A DNA stretch of 64,000 nt, taken from contig MSJI02000375.1 of assembly GCA_001931905.2 (NCBI GenBank), positions 1 to 64,000 on the forward strand. The letters run 5' to 3'. The notes beneath the pieces are model-generated. The model saw only the letters and a program-made list of their open reading frames with translations. It searched no databases and was not told the DNA's origin. Below are positions 1-12,321 of the stretch, in pieces. The stretch is from Cladosporium sp. IMV 00045. Taxonomy: Eukaryota; Ascomycota; Dothideomycetes; Cladosporiales; Cladosporiaceae. The first letter of the stretch is position 1. Each line of letters begins with the position of its first letter. A program made the translations under genes and the position numbers.

Positions 1-413
1 GCGCATCCGTCACCCAGAACTCCTCCACCAACTACGCGCAGGCGGTCCTTGGCATCTTGATTTCTTTCGTGTACGCCGGTGCCATGGGTCCGATCTCCTA
101 CTCAATCATCGCCGAGGCTTCTTCCGTCCGCCTGCGTGCACTCAGCACTGGTGTTGGTCGTGGCGCCTACTACGTGGCCGAGATCCCTATGATCTACCTC
201 GCCTCGCAGATGCTCAACCCCACCGGCTGGAACATGGCTGGAAAGTGCGGCTACGTCTGGGGAGGCACTGCGGCCGTCTGTTGGATCGCAGCATACTTCG
301 GCCTGCCCGAATTCAAGCACCGTTCTTACCGTGAGCTCGACATCCTCTTCAACCGTAAGGTTTCCGCCAGGAAGTTCAAGTCGACTGTTATCGACGTTAC
401 GGACAACGAGTGA
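1..413 (+). CDS. MFS sugar transporter, C-terminal fragment
   Basis: Partial gene cut by the window edge; the open frame runs from base 3 to a TGA at 411-413 (about 136 residues). Two hydrophobic stretches with small residues correspond to the last transmembrane helices of a 12-helix transporter. After them comes a cytoplasmic tail with the pattern LPE-x-K-x-RSY-x-ELD-x-LF, which matches the conserved PE-x-KG-x-(S/T)-x-x-E-(I/L)-D-x-LF block that closes the last helix in fungal sugar porters, followed by a basic V-x-ARKF segment. By family knowledge this is a proton-coupled sugar importer at the plasma membrane, closest in style to fungal maltose/alpha-glucoside or general hexose permeases. 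Substrate cannot be assigned because the substrate-binding half is missing. Confidence 0.85.
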   Translation, partial: ASVTQNSSTNYAQAVLGILISFVYAGAMGPISYSIIAEASSVRLRALSTGVGRGAYYVAEIPMIYLASQMLNPTGWNMAGKCGYVWGGTAAVCWIAAYFGLPEFKHRSYRELDILFNRKVSARKFKSTVIDVTDNE

Positions 414-2079
414 AGATGTTCTTTTGCGAAGCGAGCAAGCAGTCTTTTTGCGGACTTGTTTGACCCGCGATGGTTTCTAGTCACAGGTGTGACCCAATGT
501 GGACTAATGAGGAGTCTGTTCCCTCTGTATGCTCTAGATTAGCATGGTATTGAAAAATTCACTCAAATAGGAATTCACTTTGCATGTGCACTCCAAGTTT
601 ACGCCCGTATCTTTTGTGACATAGTCGACAGCCATTTTCGCCATGGGACATCCACTATGCACCGACTGTACCAAAGTCCCAGATACTTGGTATTTGGTAC
701 ATGTTGCCACGCTAGGTGATGTTGCCTGACTCGGTAAGGAGAGCATGAAAGTCTATCTGCGAAAGATAACTCGACTAGGGCGAATTACTCAATATTGGGC
801 TGCAATCTGGGGAGGTCTGTTCGAAGATGACCAAACCGGTGGTACAGTGGTGGGTCACCGCTTGCGTGCTCTTTCGATCTCCTTGGTGGTCCGCCCACGA
901 GTGGTTGCTCTTTGACTTTGGCGGCGAGCCAGTCACAACGCCAGTATTGATCTGATTCCGTGGATCAGCAAATCATGCCTTGTCGTGACGATGTTTAGGC
1001 AAGGCTCGATTCCAACTGGCTCGAATACAAAGAGATATTCCTCATGGAGCTTCGCCGAACGACGCGACGACACCAAGGAGATGGATGATCTCCAACTGGC
1101 TTCGCGCTGGTCAAATTCGTACCTCCTAACGGCCGCCATGGTGGAGAATATTGTGCGCTCCACACGAGGTGGCCATGCGATTGAACGGCGTTGAAGAATT
1201 GAACAGATCTTGGTTCAACCATGTGCGTACCGTTGCACCGAAAATGACAATTCTTCAAGTGTGCTGGGTACCGCAAGACAACTGGACGGTGTCCTCAACA
1301 GAGATGAAAATACGAGATACGCAGGCTAAATTATTGAGAGGTCCTAGCAGCGCGGAAGAGTGGAAGCACTATACTAGCGCACACACGGATCAAAAGCATC
1401 ACAACAGGGTAACCTTTTTGCTCCTCTGAAGCAGGAACTGCGTCCAACGAGTCATCGCCATTTCTGAAACGATCGAGCCTCCAGTCATGTCCATTCAATC
1501 AGACTTCATCTGTGGTTCTTGACTTTGGACTTCAGCAAGATAACAGTAGGGTGCAAAGTGTGCAACCCGCTACTCCAAATGAACAACATAGCCGCAACTC
1601 TCTTTGACAGCATTTCTTCTCTGGACCGAGGCTTCCATGAAACCTGCATTAGCGCCACCAACCCTCGTGAGGATCTTGAACGCTTTGAGAACAATCACCG
1701 TCACCGAGTGCCCCAACCGGCCACACACGTGATGTCTCACTTTGTCTCACAACGGCCACCTACTCTTCAGGTACGCGTATTCCGAACGGCTAGCCCACAA
1801 GCCCTAGGTTGCAACACACTATTCGACCCATGTGTTTCTAGCACACAAAATGTCAGAACGCAAGTGCCGACGAAACTCAATTCAAACAACCGTGCGATTG
1901 ATGCCCAGATCTCCAGGGTGAACACGCAGGGTTTACCACCCTCTTGTTCTCCCCTGACAAGAACTCTTGTACCATGCACGATCGACATACTCAATCCACA
2001 TATAACACCAGTATTGCTCCTTCTTACGCACTTCCGTCCTGAATCACGAAGACCACTCTCATTTTGAACTCCTTCCATC
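414..2079. other. Intergenic region without a supported gene
   Basis: 1.67 kb between the transporter stop and the rhodopsin-domain protein start. Several open frames of 60 to 180 codons exist on both strands (the longest 1519-2067, plus), but none has recognisable domains, and their composition is not protein-like. It probably holds the transporter 3' UTR and the promoter of the next gene. I see no repeat or mobile element. Confidence 0.5.
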
Positions 2080-3411
2080 ATGGCGATAACGCCTGCAGGG
2101 CGAGGGCCGGAGGTCCTGGCCGTATATTCACTTTTCCTTGGTCTTACTACACTTACGATTGGGCTCAGAGCCTATTGTCGTCTTCGAATCCAAAGGGCGT
2201 TTGGATGGGATGACTGGTTTGCCGTGCTTGCGTGGGTGGGTCTTGTGATTCTGATCAATCGTAGACGAGATGTGATCATGCTGACTGAAGACAGATTCTC
2301 TTCATTCTACATGCGGCTTTCGCCATTACTGGTGTCTATCATGGCACTGGTCAGCACATGACGGACATCCAACCACCAAGTGTGATTCCTATTGGTTTGA
2401 AAGTATGTTGTCTTCGTTACGCTCTACTAGGCATATTCATAACAAGAGACTGACCAACGATCCACAGAACTGGTGGCTATGTGAGCCCGTCTACGTCGTG
2501 TCAAACATGGCCATCAAGGCCAGCATCGCCGTCATGCTCTATCGACTCAGCGTTCGACCCACCCACAAGATCATACTGTGGATTACAACCATCATCACAG
2601 AAGTCTACAGCTTGTTCTTTTTCTTTTTGTTCATCTTCCAATGCTCGCCATCTCAGTACTTCTGGACGCGCCTGACTGGAGGTACCGGCTCGTGCCTGGA
2701 CACATCGATCATTGTGTCTGCCACTTATGGATATTCTGCGATCACTTGCTTTAGCGACTTGGTCTATTCCATTCTACCCGTGCTCCTAGTCTGGTCGTTG
2801 CAAATGGGTCGGAAGGAGAAGGCAGCCGTCGTTATGATCTTAGCGATGGGCGCTATGTATGTCCCGCTCTTACATTCCCCTACCCTCTAAATGCAAGCAA
2901 AGCTAACATCAATCCCTCTAGCGCCTCCATCGCAACGATCATCCGCATCCCCTACGTCCACACCCTCGGCAACGTAGACGACTTCCTCTACGCCACCACC
3001 GACATCGCCATCTGGTCCTGCAGCGAGACCGGCCTCTCCATCACCGCCGCCTGCTGCGCGGTCCTGCGTCCTCTGTTCCGCGAAGTCCTCTCTTCCAGCC
3101 GCTTCCTCAGCTCCGGCAACCTGTCGCGCATGGGTCCCACCTTCCCCAGTCAGAACGGGACCGACTCCAAAGCTTCGCGCCGCGGCTACAAGCGTAGCTC
3201 CAGCAGCGGATACCAGGAAGACGAAGAGATGACTCTGCAGAACCTCTCCACGCACGGCCAGAAACCGGGCAAAGACGGGAAAGGTTTTGGCACGGTGGCG
3301 AGTGTTTGGCATGCCGACGAGAGTGACAGTGATAAGAATGCGCAGACGGGCAGCAGTCCACTAGGGACGGAGATTATGGTTACCAGGACCAGGAACGTTA
3401 CTTTGACTTGA
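2080..3411 (+). CDS. Rhodopsin-domain integral membrane protein (PTH11/SAT5-like)
   Basis: Four exons: 2080-2235, 2295-2402, 2468-2856, 2922-3411; introns of 59, 62 and 65 bases, all GT-AG. The joined frame gives 380 residues. The N-terminal half carries hallmarks of the fungal rhodopsin-domain family: an R-x-YCR-x-R motif after helix 1, the GWDDWFA block before helix 2, a G-V-YHGTGQH loop, NWW-LCEP-VY at helix 3 and a cysteine-containing loop before helix 5. Seven hydrophobic segments are expected, followed by a polar serine- and lysine-rich cytoplasmic tail of roughly 100 residues. Members are integral membrane proteins, often described as PTH11-like or satratoxin-cluster SAT5-like; real G-protein coupling is unproven for most. 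There is no neighbouring biosynthetic cluster here to suggest a metabolite role. Confidence 0.87.
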
Positions 3412-3585
3412 GCGCGTGTGCCGGCGAAGACTGTATGATGGGGTCGTTGGTTCTAAACTTTGTTTTAATTGATTACTGCCTTGCAGGCTCTTTTCCTTTT
3501 TGCAAGATGACATCTGTTTCACATCGCATTGCTGGCGTGGACTGAAGCTCCGTCAACTCTCAGCATTATCGTCAGATGCCTATCT

Positions 3586-4311
3586 CTAAACCTCACAGTC
3601 TCGAACAAACCGAAATGTAGAGTCTTCTGTCCGATCTTCAAAGACCAGTTCTACAGGATTACACCCCAGCACCCACTCATCGCCCACAATCTCTGGCCGT
3701 CGCATGAACTCGGAACGCATGCCCGCATGCCAGGCAGATAAGCGCTTGTCCTTCAGATCTGCGTCAAGATCACCCCAGCACCACCACGACGTGCCGATAT
3801 ACCCCTCGCGCAATTTGAGCTGCCAAATCTCACCGACTACATCGTCCGCATGCAAGCGATCTGAATACCTGAACATCCGATCCAGCGGCAGATCATGCGC
3901 GATCTCGATCTCTCCATTCGCAGGAATCGTCAGCAGGTGTGTGGATGCACGCTCCTTGAGATCCGGCGATGGTGGCGTCTCCGCCCGTGCAGTATGGGTG
4001 ATGAACTGGCCCAGATTGATACGGCGTGAAGTATCAGAGGTCGAGAAAAAGCTAACGGTGCCTCGGGCGAGTGTATCAAGCTGGCCCGTGGGATCTGAAG
4101 GCGCAAACACGGATTTATCAGTACAGATAGTGATGGCTTGTCCCGGCCGTGCGGTTTCGGCGATGTGTAATGAAATGCGGAGCTGGAAGGGCTGAGTTGA
4201 TTCGCTTTCTTGGGCGCCGTTTATGGATATTTTGGGAGAAGATGGTTTGGCTTTCACGGCTATGATGGCCTTTCGTCTTTCGCTTGGGCATATTCGTTTA
4301 ACGAATACCAT
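3586..4311 (-). CDS. Uncharacterised fungal protein, 241 residues
   Basis: Single open frame with an ATG at 4311 and a TAG at 3586. No catalytic motif or transmembrane segment is recognised. The protein looks beta-rich: a first half with alternating hydrophobic residues, a central segment containing repeated threonine and arginine positions, and a tryptophan-rich block (GTSWWCWGDL) near residue 175, then R-x-E-F and a hydrophobic closing strand. It resembles the many unannotated ascomycete proteins with an all-beta fold and no known role. Its start faces the RTG2-like gene across 748 bases, and its stop lies 174 bases from the end of the rhodopsin-domain gene (convergent). Protein-like composition and a full-length clean frame support it as real. 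Confidence 0.65.
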   Translation of the reverse strand: MVFVKRICPSERRKAIIAVKAKPSSPKISINGAQESESTQPFQLRISLHIAETARPGQAITICTDKSVFAPSDPTGQLDTLARGTVSFFSTSDTSRRINLGQFITHTARAETPPSPDLKERASTHLLTIPANGEIEIAHDLPLDRMFRYSDRLHADDVVGEIWQLKLREGYIGTSWWCWGDLDADLKDKRLSAWHAGMRSEFMRRPEIVGDEWVLGCNPVELVFEDRTEDSTFRFVRDCEV

Positions 4312-5059
4312 AAGGTAGGCTGAGGGTCTATGACTGCGCGTGCAGTTGGATCAATGATCTGATGATTGAATCTTTGATATCAGACCATCATAGCAGAAAC
4401 AATCTTAGATATGCCCTGGACTTCTAGTTGTTTTCAGAAGATTTATGATGAGATGATGAAAGCAAATGAGGTGAACGCGATCAGTGAGGCAGGAAGCGAT
4501 GAATTATGCTCGAAAAGCATACGGAGCTGTGTCGTTTGATACGCCATGCGTAGATAAAAATGCAGCTTTCAGTGAGACGAGATTGAACAAGAATCAGTTC
4601 GGTATCGGATACATTGGTGAGCGTGGTCGGTGGTTGGAATAGAGATTGAGGAGCATGAAGCTCCGTCAAAGCTCCAATCTAGCGGCTCTTGCCGAGATGA
4701 CCCACTTCCAAGAGGTGACCAGCCACTCTCACGCCAGACCTCGCTGCCACATGATACACCTCATCTGGATCGACGTGGCACAACAACTCCCTGCGAACAA
4801 TAAGCATACAGCGTTGAAGCAGTGAACGTTGATGCTCAATTGATAAACACCAGAAAATTGAGTGGCAGAACAGCTTGCGACCTCATCAGCCAGCTTCACA
4901 GTGATTCAAGCTCTTCTAGACCTCTGAAGCATTGAACAAGGTGGGTCATGGGAGTATTCGCCCTACTGCAATTCACCAAACATCCGAGTGAATAGCTAAC
5001 AGTCTCCCAGAAGCTCGTTGTTCACTCAAGTTTTGCGACGACCATATAGCAACATAACA
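4312..5059. other. Divergent promoter region
   Basis: 748 bases between two gene starts pointing away from each other (unknown protein at 4311, minus; RTG2-like at 5060, plus). It must hold both promoters. No further coding sequence or repeat is evident. Confidence 0.5.
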
Positions 5060-7078
5060 ATGGAGAACTTGACACTATCCGATTGTTCCGACATGTCGGA
5101 CTTCGAGGAGATCCTCACGCCTGACGAGCTGTCCACATTCGAATGGGTCTCAAACTCTTCTGCATCACCGGGTCCAGCACGTGGCCCAGGTCCTGCAGCA
5201 GACAAAGGCCGCCATCCACCTTGGAGTGGCCACAGAGACAGGCTTGTTGGCATTGTTGACATGGGAAGGTGCGAAACTCGACTGACTTTTATCTTTCAAT
5301 GTTCGCGCACTCGCTGACCAACCCCTTCCAGCAACGGCATCCGATTCTCAATCTCGGATCTCTCTGATGGCATGAGCCGCATTTTGCCCGCGGTGATGGT
5401 CTACCGCTCATCCATCTCTCTGTACGATGCTCAATTCGACGATGAAACCGGAGAGCAAGTACCTCTACCCAAAGAAATCATTGACGCTGTCTGTCATGCA
5501 CTCCGTCGCTTCCAAATCATTTGCACCGACTTCAAAGTCGCTGATGATCAGATCCACATCCTTGCCACCGAAGCTACTCGCGTTGCGAAGAACGCCGCTC
5601 AGCTTCTCAGTGCCATTAAAGGGTCCACAGGCCTTGATGTCCAACTTCTCGACAAGGAGAAAGAGGGCCAGATAGGCGCTTTAGGCATCGCAAGTGGCTT
5701 CATGACCATGGAGGGCCTAGTGATGGATCTGGGCGGCGGCAGCACGCAAATCAGCTGGATTATCAGCCAGAACGGCTTCATTCGAACCAGTCCCAAGGGT
5801 TCTTTCAGCTTTCCGTATGGTGCGGCTGCCCTCACCAAGAAGCTGGAGGAAATCCAGGAAGGCAAGGACAAGCAGGAGGCCAAGGAGGCTGTCGAGGAAT
5901 TCCGCAAAGAGATGGTCGGCAACTTCAGGCATGCGTACGAGAACCTTGAGATTCCTGATGTGTTGGCTGATGAGGCCAAGAAGGAAGGTGGGTTCCGCAT
6001 TTATCTGTCGGGTGGTGGGTTCCGTGGCTGGGGATATCTTCTGCTCTACCTGGATCAAACGGGCAAAAACCACTACCCCATCTCAATCATCAATGGTAAG
6101 CCACTTCTCCAACTGATACATGCATGCCCCCGCAGCAACTGATAGCATCGATCAGGTTACACCGTCGGCCGAGAGAAATTCCAGGACACGGAGAAGATCA
6201 AAGAGATCGCCAAAGCCGCTAACGATGTCTTCCGCGTCTCTGATCGTCGCAGGTCGCAAGTCCCGGCGGTCGCGTTCCTGGTCAACGCCCTGGCGAAAGC
6301 CATCCCTCTCGGCATCAAGGAAGCACACTTCTGTCAAGGAGGTGTGAGAGAGGGCTACCTATTCCAGGAGCTGCCTGTGTCAGTGCGCAGACAGGCGCCC
6401 CTTGAAGTCGCGACGCGCAACTACGTTCCGGGTAACAGGAAAACCATCCAACAATTGCTCGAAAGCGCCATCCCGCAGAACTCGCACGACGGCACGAGGA
6501 CTTTCCCCCACGACTTCGGCCACCATGTCATCGACGCCTTTGCGAACGTCATGTACGTGCACATGTTCATGTCGAAGGAGACGGCGTCGACGACAGCTCT
6601 GTACAGTACCTCTACGGGCATCATGTCCTCCACGCACGGCGTGTCTCACCAAGACCGCGCGCGACTGGCTTTGATGCTGCAAGCTCGCTACCGCGGTGAG
6701 CTCCCACCGCGCGAAATCGCATTCAGAGAAGCGCTGCGCAGCATCATCAGTCCCAAGGACGTGTGGTGGGCGCAATACCTCGGTCGCGTCGGGTATCTCA
6801 TCACCTGCCTGTATCCGACAGGAAGAGTGCATAGTTCACGGCCGAAGGTGCTCTTCTCCGCAGAGTGGACGGCGAATGCTGGGAAGAAGAAGAACAAGCT
6901 GGGTCTTGTTTTGACGATTTCCCTGCAGAAAGTCAAGAGTGATCCGAGTCAGTTCAAGCAGACGATCAAGGATAACGTGAGGAAGATCGAGAAGGCGGGC
7001 AAGAAGAAGAATTGGAGCGGTGATCCTGCTTGGGGGTTGAAGGTTGAGGTCGATGTCTCTGAGGAAGGGATTATCTAA
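5060..7078 (+). CDS. rtg2: RTG2-like Ppx/GppA phosphatase-family protein
   Basis: Three exons: 5060-5268, 5332-6095, 6156-7078; 631 residues. The start is the ATG at 5060 that opens MENLTLSD. The ASKHA phosphate-1 loop is split by intron 1 and reads VDMGSNGIRFS once joined. The phosphate-2 region carries GLVMDLGGGSTQ, and the ATEATR motif between them is typical of exopolyphosphatase/GppA proteins. The long C-terminal half (about residues 330-631) matches the fungal retrograde-regulator type rather than bacterial Ppx. Yeast Rtg2 senses mitochondrial dysfunction and releases Rtg1/Rtg3 by binding Mks1; filamentous fungal orthologs keep the fold, but their signalling role is less well tested. 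Lysines are enriched at the extreme C-terminus. Confidence 0.9.
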
Positions 7079-7881
7079 TTTGGAGATGGACGGGAGTCTG
7101 GGTCAAAGATTGAAAAGTTTTTGAAGACGAGGGAGCGAAACTTGAAGACTTCGAGGCGTTTGATTGAAAGGCACTGTATAATCAGTAAAGTTCTGACAAA
7201 TTGATTAACTGAAGTATTACTCGACCACCGTAGGATTGTGGCATATTGTGCTGCTGCTCTGACAACGCGGTCGTGACTCCTTGTAAACGAATGGGCGCAT
7301 TTTACCCTAGGCGGTTGGGCGGTTGCTCTGACATCGGTGCCTTGTTTGTCGTTTCACAGCAGACGCCACCAGTCTTGTACAGACGATTGAGAGCTGCTCT
7401 TGAGCCTGTAAGGAATGAGTCTTTCGTAAGGGCAATTATAATCAGTGCTGCGGTATTTCAGGAAGATAAAGAATCCGTACAAATTGCGCACTCAAATTTG
7501 GGTATATGAGATATAGAGTTAGCTAATGTAAATATATTTTGAATGAAGGCGAGAGGCCTTGATTAATGCGATCCAATTTCGCCGAAGAATTGATTGAATG
7601 ACGCAGGGCGAACAGAGCTGGGAATTAGTGGACGACGGGTGAAAAATTGATCAGTCGCCTGGCGTCATTTGGGCGAAGGCAGCGCCTAATTCAACGCTTA
7701 GACCCTCCCTGCCACCAGCTGACTTCTCTTTCAAACTCCAGGCGGCGCCCCTTCAAAGTTATTACCTGTCGCATTCGCCCGCCCGCTAATTCCCACCTTC
7801 CTCTCCCACCACCCCAATCTCCACCACCCACCCACCTTTTTGTTTAACCAACTGTCCGATCGTCTCGGATCGCATACTATC
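7079..7881. other. Intergenic region
   Basis: 803 bases between RTG2-like and HMG-box genes, both on the plus strand. The first part is AT-rich and probably 3' UTR. From about 7730 to 7850 the plus strand becomes very pyrimidine-rich (CT/CCACC tracts) just before the HMG-box ATG, a usual feature of fungal core promoters and leaders. No gene is supported. Confidence 0.5.
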
Positions 7882-9038
7882 ATGGCGAACGAAAATGTGG
7901 GCGAGAAGAAAAAAATCACGGTGGATGTCCTCGAGTTTGTAAGGACCAGGGATGCCGTAAGTCAAAACATCCACACGCGCGTTGCGACGCGATTGCGCCT
8001 TGTCGTCCAAACAATGCGACGCCAACGCAACAACCACAAACATGACGCTGACGCGATTTATAGCTCACCTCGGCTTACATGTCGCTGTCGTCTTCCATCG
8101 ATCGCGCAGTCAAAGCCTACATCGATCACACAAATGTCGTCCTCGCCGGTGACGCTTCCCTGGACGTCTCTATGCTCCAGCAGCCCTTCCACGACATCGC
8201 CGCGCCGCAACTCGCCCAACTCGCCCTCGCGCACCAGCAGCAAGATGCCCAAGCAGCCGTACCGCCGACCGACGCCGACGGCAAGAAGAAGCGCAACTAC
8301 AAGCCTCGCGACCCGAACGCGCCCAAGAGGCCTTTGACCGCCTACTTCCGCTACCTGCAGGAACAGCGTGCCCCGCTCGCTGAGCAGATGGCCAAGATCA
8401 ACGACGCTCCCAGCAAGCCCGGCGACATCAGCAAGGCTGCCACTGAGCGCTGGAAGTCTATGAGCGAGGAGGAACAGGCGCCCTACAAGGCCGCATACCA
8501 GCGCGCGCTCAAGGACTACGAGCGCGAAGTCGCCAACTACAAAGCTGGCGGTGAAGGCGCTGAGCCCGCCGAACAGCAGCAGGTTAACGGCGCTGCGCAG
8601 CAGGACGACGACGCTGAAAGCGAGACTGACAGCGATGAGTCTTCCGAGGAGGAAGAGGCCAAACCCATGCCGCCGCCCGCTCCTAAAGTCGCCAGCCCGG
8701 AAGTCAAGAAGACTCCCAAGTCTGCTATGAAGAAGACCAAGAATGTCAAGCCTGCCGAAGACTTTCCCGCGACGCCTCAGTTCAGCAGCATCAACCCTAG
8801 TGTCCCCATCCCTTCTTCGCAGCAGAAGAGCTCCAGCCCTGAGCTGAAGCGCAAGGCGTCTGGTGATGCTGCCGAGGAGGGCACCAAAAAGAAGCGTGGC
8901 CGCAAGTCCAAGGCCGAGAAGGAGGCAGAGGCAGCTGCTGCCGCTGCCGCGGCCGCTGCTCCTGCTGTCCCGGCTTCTGATGCGAGCAGTGAGAAGCCCA
9001 AGAAGGAAAAGAAGAAGAAGAGAAAGTCCGAGGCTTGA
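7882..9038 (+). CDS. HMG-box chromatin protein
   Basis: Two exons, 7882-7956 and 8064-9038, joined in phase 0 over a 107-base intron (donor GTAAGT); 349 residues. One HMG box lies at about residues 108-180: it begins DPNAPKRPLTAYFRY and continues with the W-K-x-MSEEEQ-x-PYK and A-x-YEREV segments of the L-shaped three-helix fold. Ahead of it is a conserved alpha-helical domain of about 70 residues, and after it an acidic stretch (SDSDESSEEEE), a proline-rich linker and a lysine-rich tail interrupted by about 11 consecutive alanines. A helical domain, box and basic tail recall Hmo1-type architectural proteins; sequence-specific regulation is less likely. Expected location is the nucleus or nucleolus. 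Confidence 0.85.
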
Positions 9039-9487
9039 CTTGGTTCAACTCCAGTGACCAGCAAGAAGCGACTTTCTTTTGGTGTTGAGATGGGAGAGGA
9101 GAGCAAAAGGCGACCGGGCGTTACTCTTGTTGACTTTCAGGATTGATAATCGTTGCTTGTCTCTTTGCTGTACTTGTTATTTTTGTCGAATTTTCCTTGA
9201 AGTAGTAGCGTATACCAACATCGCATTGATCATTCACAATCAAGTGGGATCCGTGACTATAATAAGTCAGTCTTGAAGCTATCGCAAACGAGAACAAATA
9301 GTGTCACTATCTCACAATTTCCTTATCTTCAATCCACTCATGATCCTTGTCGCTCAACCCCGCAAACCCCACCTCCCCAAGAAGCCTCCAAGAGGATTAT
9401 TACTGATGAAACACCCTCTGCGCTCCAGTCCCTAACGCTCCAGCCGTTTCCTTAACGTAAGTGTGACTAACGCCTCACCTACGAAAC
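9039..9487. other. Intergenic region
   Basis: 449 bases between the HMG-box gene and the urease start, both on plus. It probably holds the 3' UTR and the urease promoter with a CT-rich stretch at about 9355-9450. No gene or repeat is visible. Confidence 0.5.
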
Positions 9488-12208
9488 ATGCAGCTCGCGC
9501 CCAAGGAGGTATATCGAACCCACTTTCCTTTAAAGATCCCAGTAACAGCCATGCAATACCACACTCAAAATATGCCCTTGCTCCAGAAAATCCCAATCTC
9601 ACAAAACTGACCCTCCTTCCTTCTTCCTCAACCCTTTAGATCGACAAGCTCCTCATCACGCAAACGGGCCTCCTCGCCCAGCGCCGCCTCGCCCGCGGCC
9701 TCCGACTAAACCACACCGAAGCGCTCGCGCTCATCGCCAGCGTCCTGCACGAGCTCATCCGCGATGGCAACCACACGGTCGCCGATCTCATGGCGCTGGG
9801 CACGACGCTGCTCGGCCGCCGCCACGTGTTGCCCAGCGTGCCCGCCTCCCTGACCGAGCTGCAAGTCGAGGGAAATTTTGTGAACGGAACGTACTTGGTC
9901 ACGGTGCACAATCCGATCGCGGGAGACGATGGGGATTTGGAGAGAGCGCTGTATGGAAGCTTTTTGCCTGTGCCCGAGCAGGGGAGGTTTCCTTGGCCGC
10001 TGGAGGATATGGGCGTTTATGAGAAGGAGAGGCAGCCCGGTGCTGTTGTGGTTGTCAAAGGGGAGAAGGGGAGGGTTGTGCTCAATGAGGGTAGGAAGAG
10101 GATAAGTCTCAAGGTCACTTCGAAGGGTGATAGGCCGATTCAGGTGGGGAGCCATTATCATTTTGTCGAGGTCAATCCTTTGCTGCAGTTTGATCGGGTT
10201 AGGGCGAGGGGGTATAGGCTGGATATTGCTGGTGGTACGAGTGTCAGGTTTGAGCCTGGTGATTCGAAGACCGTTACGCTGGTGCAGATTGCTGGGAATC
10301 AGGTCGTGAAGGGTGGTAATGGATTGGCGAGTGGGAGCATTCATGACGAGACGATCACGGCGGGGATCCTGGAGAGGCTTCAGGAAGGCGGGTTTCTGCA
10401 TGTGCCTGAGCCAGCAGCTGATCAGATTCTGGAACCGTACACGATGTCGCGAGCTGATTACGTTGCGATCTATGGACCTACGGTTGGCGATCGTGTGAAG
10501 CTCGGCGCTACGGATCTCTGGATTGAGGTGGAGAAGGACTTCACTTCATACGGCGACGAGTGTACTTTCGGAGGTGGCAAGACGATTCGTGACGGTATGG
10601 GCCAGGCGACTGGATGGCCGGACAAGGACTGTTTGGACGTCGTAGTGACCAACGCTCTGATCGTGGACTGGAGTGGAATCTACAAGGCTGACATTGGAAT
10701 CAAGAATGGATTGATCTGTGGAATCGGCAAAGCGGGCAATCCAGATGTCATGGCTGGCGTACATCCAGACATGATTGTCGGCAGCAACACAGACGTCATT
10801 TCTGCTGAACACGATATTGTCACTGCGGGTGGTTTCGATACGCACATCCACTTCATCTGCCCACAGCAGGCTCACGACGCGATTGCGTCTGGCATTACTT
10901 CGTTCCTTGGAGGAGGCACCGGACCAAGCACAGGCTCAAATGCAACAACATGTACGCCTAGCGCTACACTTATCGAGCAAATGCTACAAGCATCCGACAG
11001 CTTCCCTCTGAACTACGGCATTACCGGCAAAGGAAACGACTCCGAACCCGGCCCTCTCCGTGAACAGGTCGAAGCCGGTGTCTGTGGTCTCAAATTGCAC
11101 GAAGATTGGGGATCCACTCCAAGTGCGATCGACAACTGCCTCTCCGTCTGCGATGAACACGATGTCCAAGTCCTCATTCACACCGATACCCTGAACGAGA
11201 GTGGCTTTGTCGAAACGACCGTCAAAGCATTCAAGAACCGTACGATCCACACATACCACACCGAGGGCGCCGGTGGCGGCCACGCTCCAGATATCATCTC
11301 CGTCGTCGAGCACGACAACGTCCTCCCATCCTCCACCAACCCCACCCGTCCCTACACAGGCAACACCCTCGACGAACACCTCGACATGCTAATGGTCTGC
11401 CACCACCTGTCGCGCAACATCCCCGAAGACGTCGCCTTCGCCGAATCGCGCATCCGCGCCGAAACCATCGCCGCAGAAGACGTGCTCCACGACCTCGGCG
11501 CCATCAGCATGATGTCCTCGGACTCGCAAGCCATGGGCCGCTGCGGCGAAGTCATCCTCCGCACCTGGCACACGGCCCACAAGAACAAGCTGCAGCGCGG
11601 CTTCCTCCCCGAAGACGTCGGCAGCGGCGTCGACAACTTCCGCGCCAAACGCTACGTCAGCAAGTACACCATCAACCCGGCCATCGCGCAGGGCATGTCG
11701 CACCTCATCGGCTCGATCGAAGTGGGCAAGCTGGCGGACCTGGTGGTGTGGAACCCGCGCAACTTCGGCGCAAAGCCCACGCAGGTCATCAAGGGCGGCA
11801 TGGTCGCTTGGGCGCAGATGGGCGATCCCAACGCGAGTATTCCTACCGTCGAGCCGACGATCATGAGGCCTATGTTTGGCGCTTTCCAGCCGGGGAACTC
11901 TATCGCTTGGGTCTCGAAGGCGGCTTCTGAGGGAAAGGTGAAGGGGTATGGGTTGAAGAAGCGTGTTGAAGCTGTCAAAGGGTGCAGGACGGTGAAGAAG
12001 AGGGATATGAAGTGGAATGATACCAGGCCGAAGATGAGAGTTGATCCCGAGAGTTACGTGAGTGATTACCCCCTGCAGTGTTTGGAGAAGCCGGAGAATC
12101 TTGTTTGCTGACTTGTGTTGTGTCCAGACTGTCGAGGCGGATGGGATGGTGTGCGAGGCGGAGCCGTCGGAGACGCTGCCTTTGAGCCAGGCGTACTTTT
12201 TGTTTTAG
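9488..12208 (+). CDS. ure1: Urease (single-chain, nickel-dependent)
   Basis: Three exons: a 21-base first exon 9488-9508 encoding MQLAPKE, then 9640-12057 and 12128-12208. The joined protein has 839 residues, the normal size of the fused gamma-beta-alpha fungal urease. Urease hydrolyses urea to ammonia and carbamate in the cytosol. Metal and active-site residues are present: the HIH pair at residues 409 and 411, the carbamylated lysine in GLKLHEDWG (residue 492), histidines in [11 protein letters not shown] and in THIYHTEG-type context ([10 protein letters not shown]), the flap MVCHHLS and the aspartate in [11 protein letters not shown]. The final exon gives the usual acidic tail ending in QAYFLF. 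Accessory proteins UreD, UreF and UreG must be encoded elsewhere. The stop lies 113 bases from the end of the convergent HET gene. Confidence 0.96.
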
Positions 12209-12321
12209 ACGGTATAGCTCGGGAAGTGTACTACAATTGGTCTTGGTCGAGTCGATTTCTTAGCCTCTTGCTACTCGAATGTGAAGTCAGACTCTTCCAA
12301 TTGGGGGTCTTTATCAGAATG

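Noticed and set aside
1519..2067. 182-codon frame before the rhodopsin-domain gene
   Set aside because: No domain, irregular composition, and it overlaps the likely promoter of the next gene.
2236..2294. Retaining intron 1 of the rhodopsin-domain gene as coding
   Set aside because: The unspliced frame ends in TGA soon after and breaks the conserved segment before YHGTGQH; splicing restores it.
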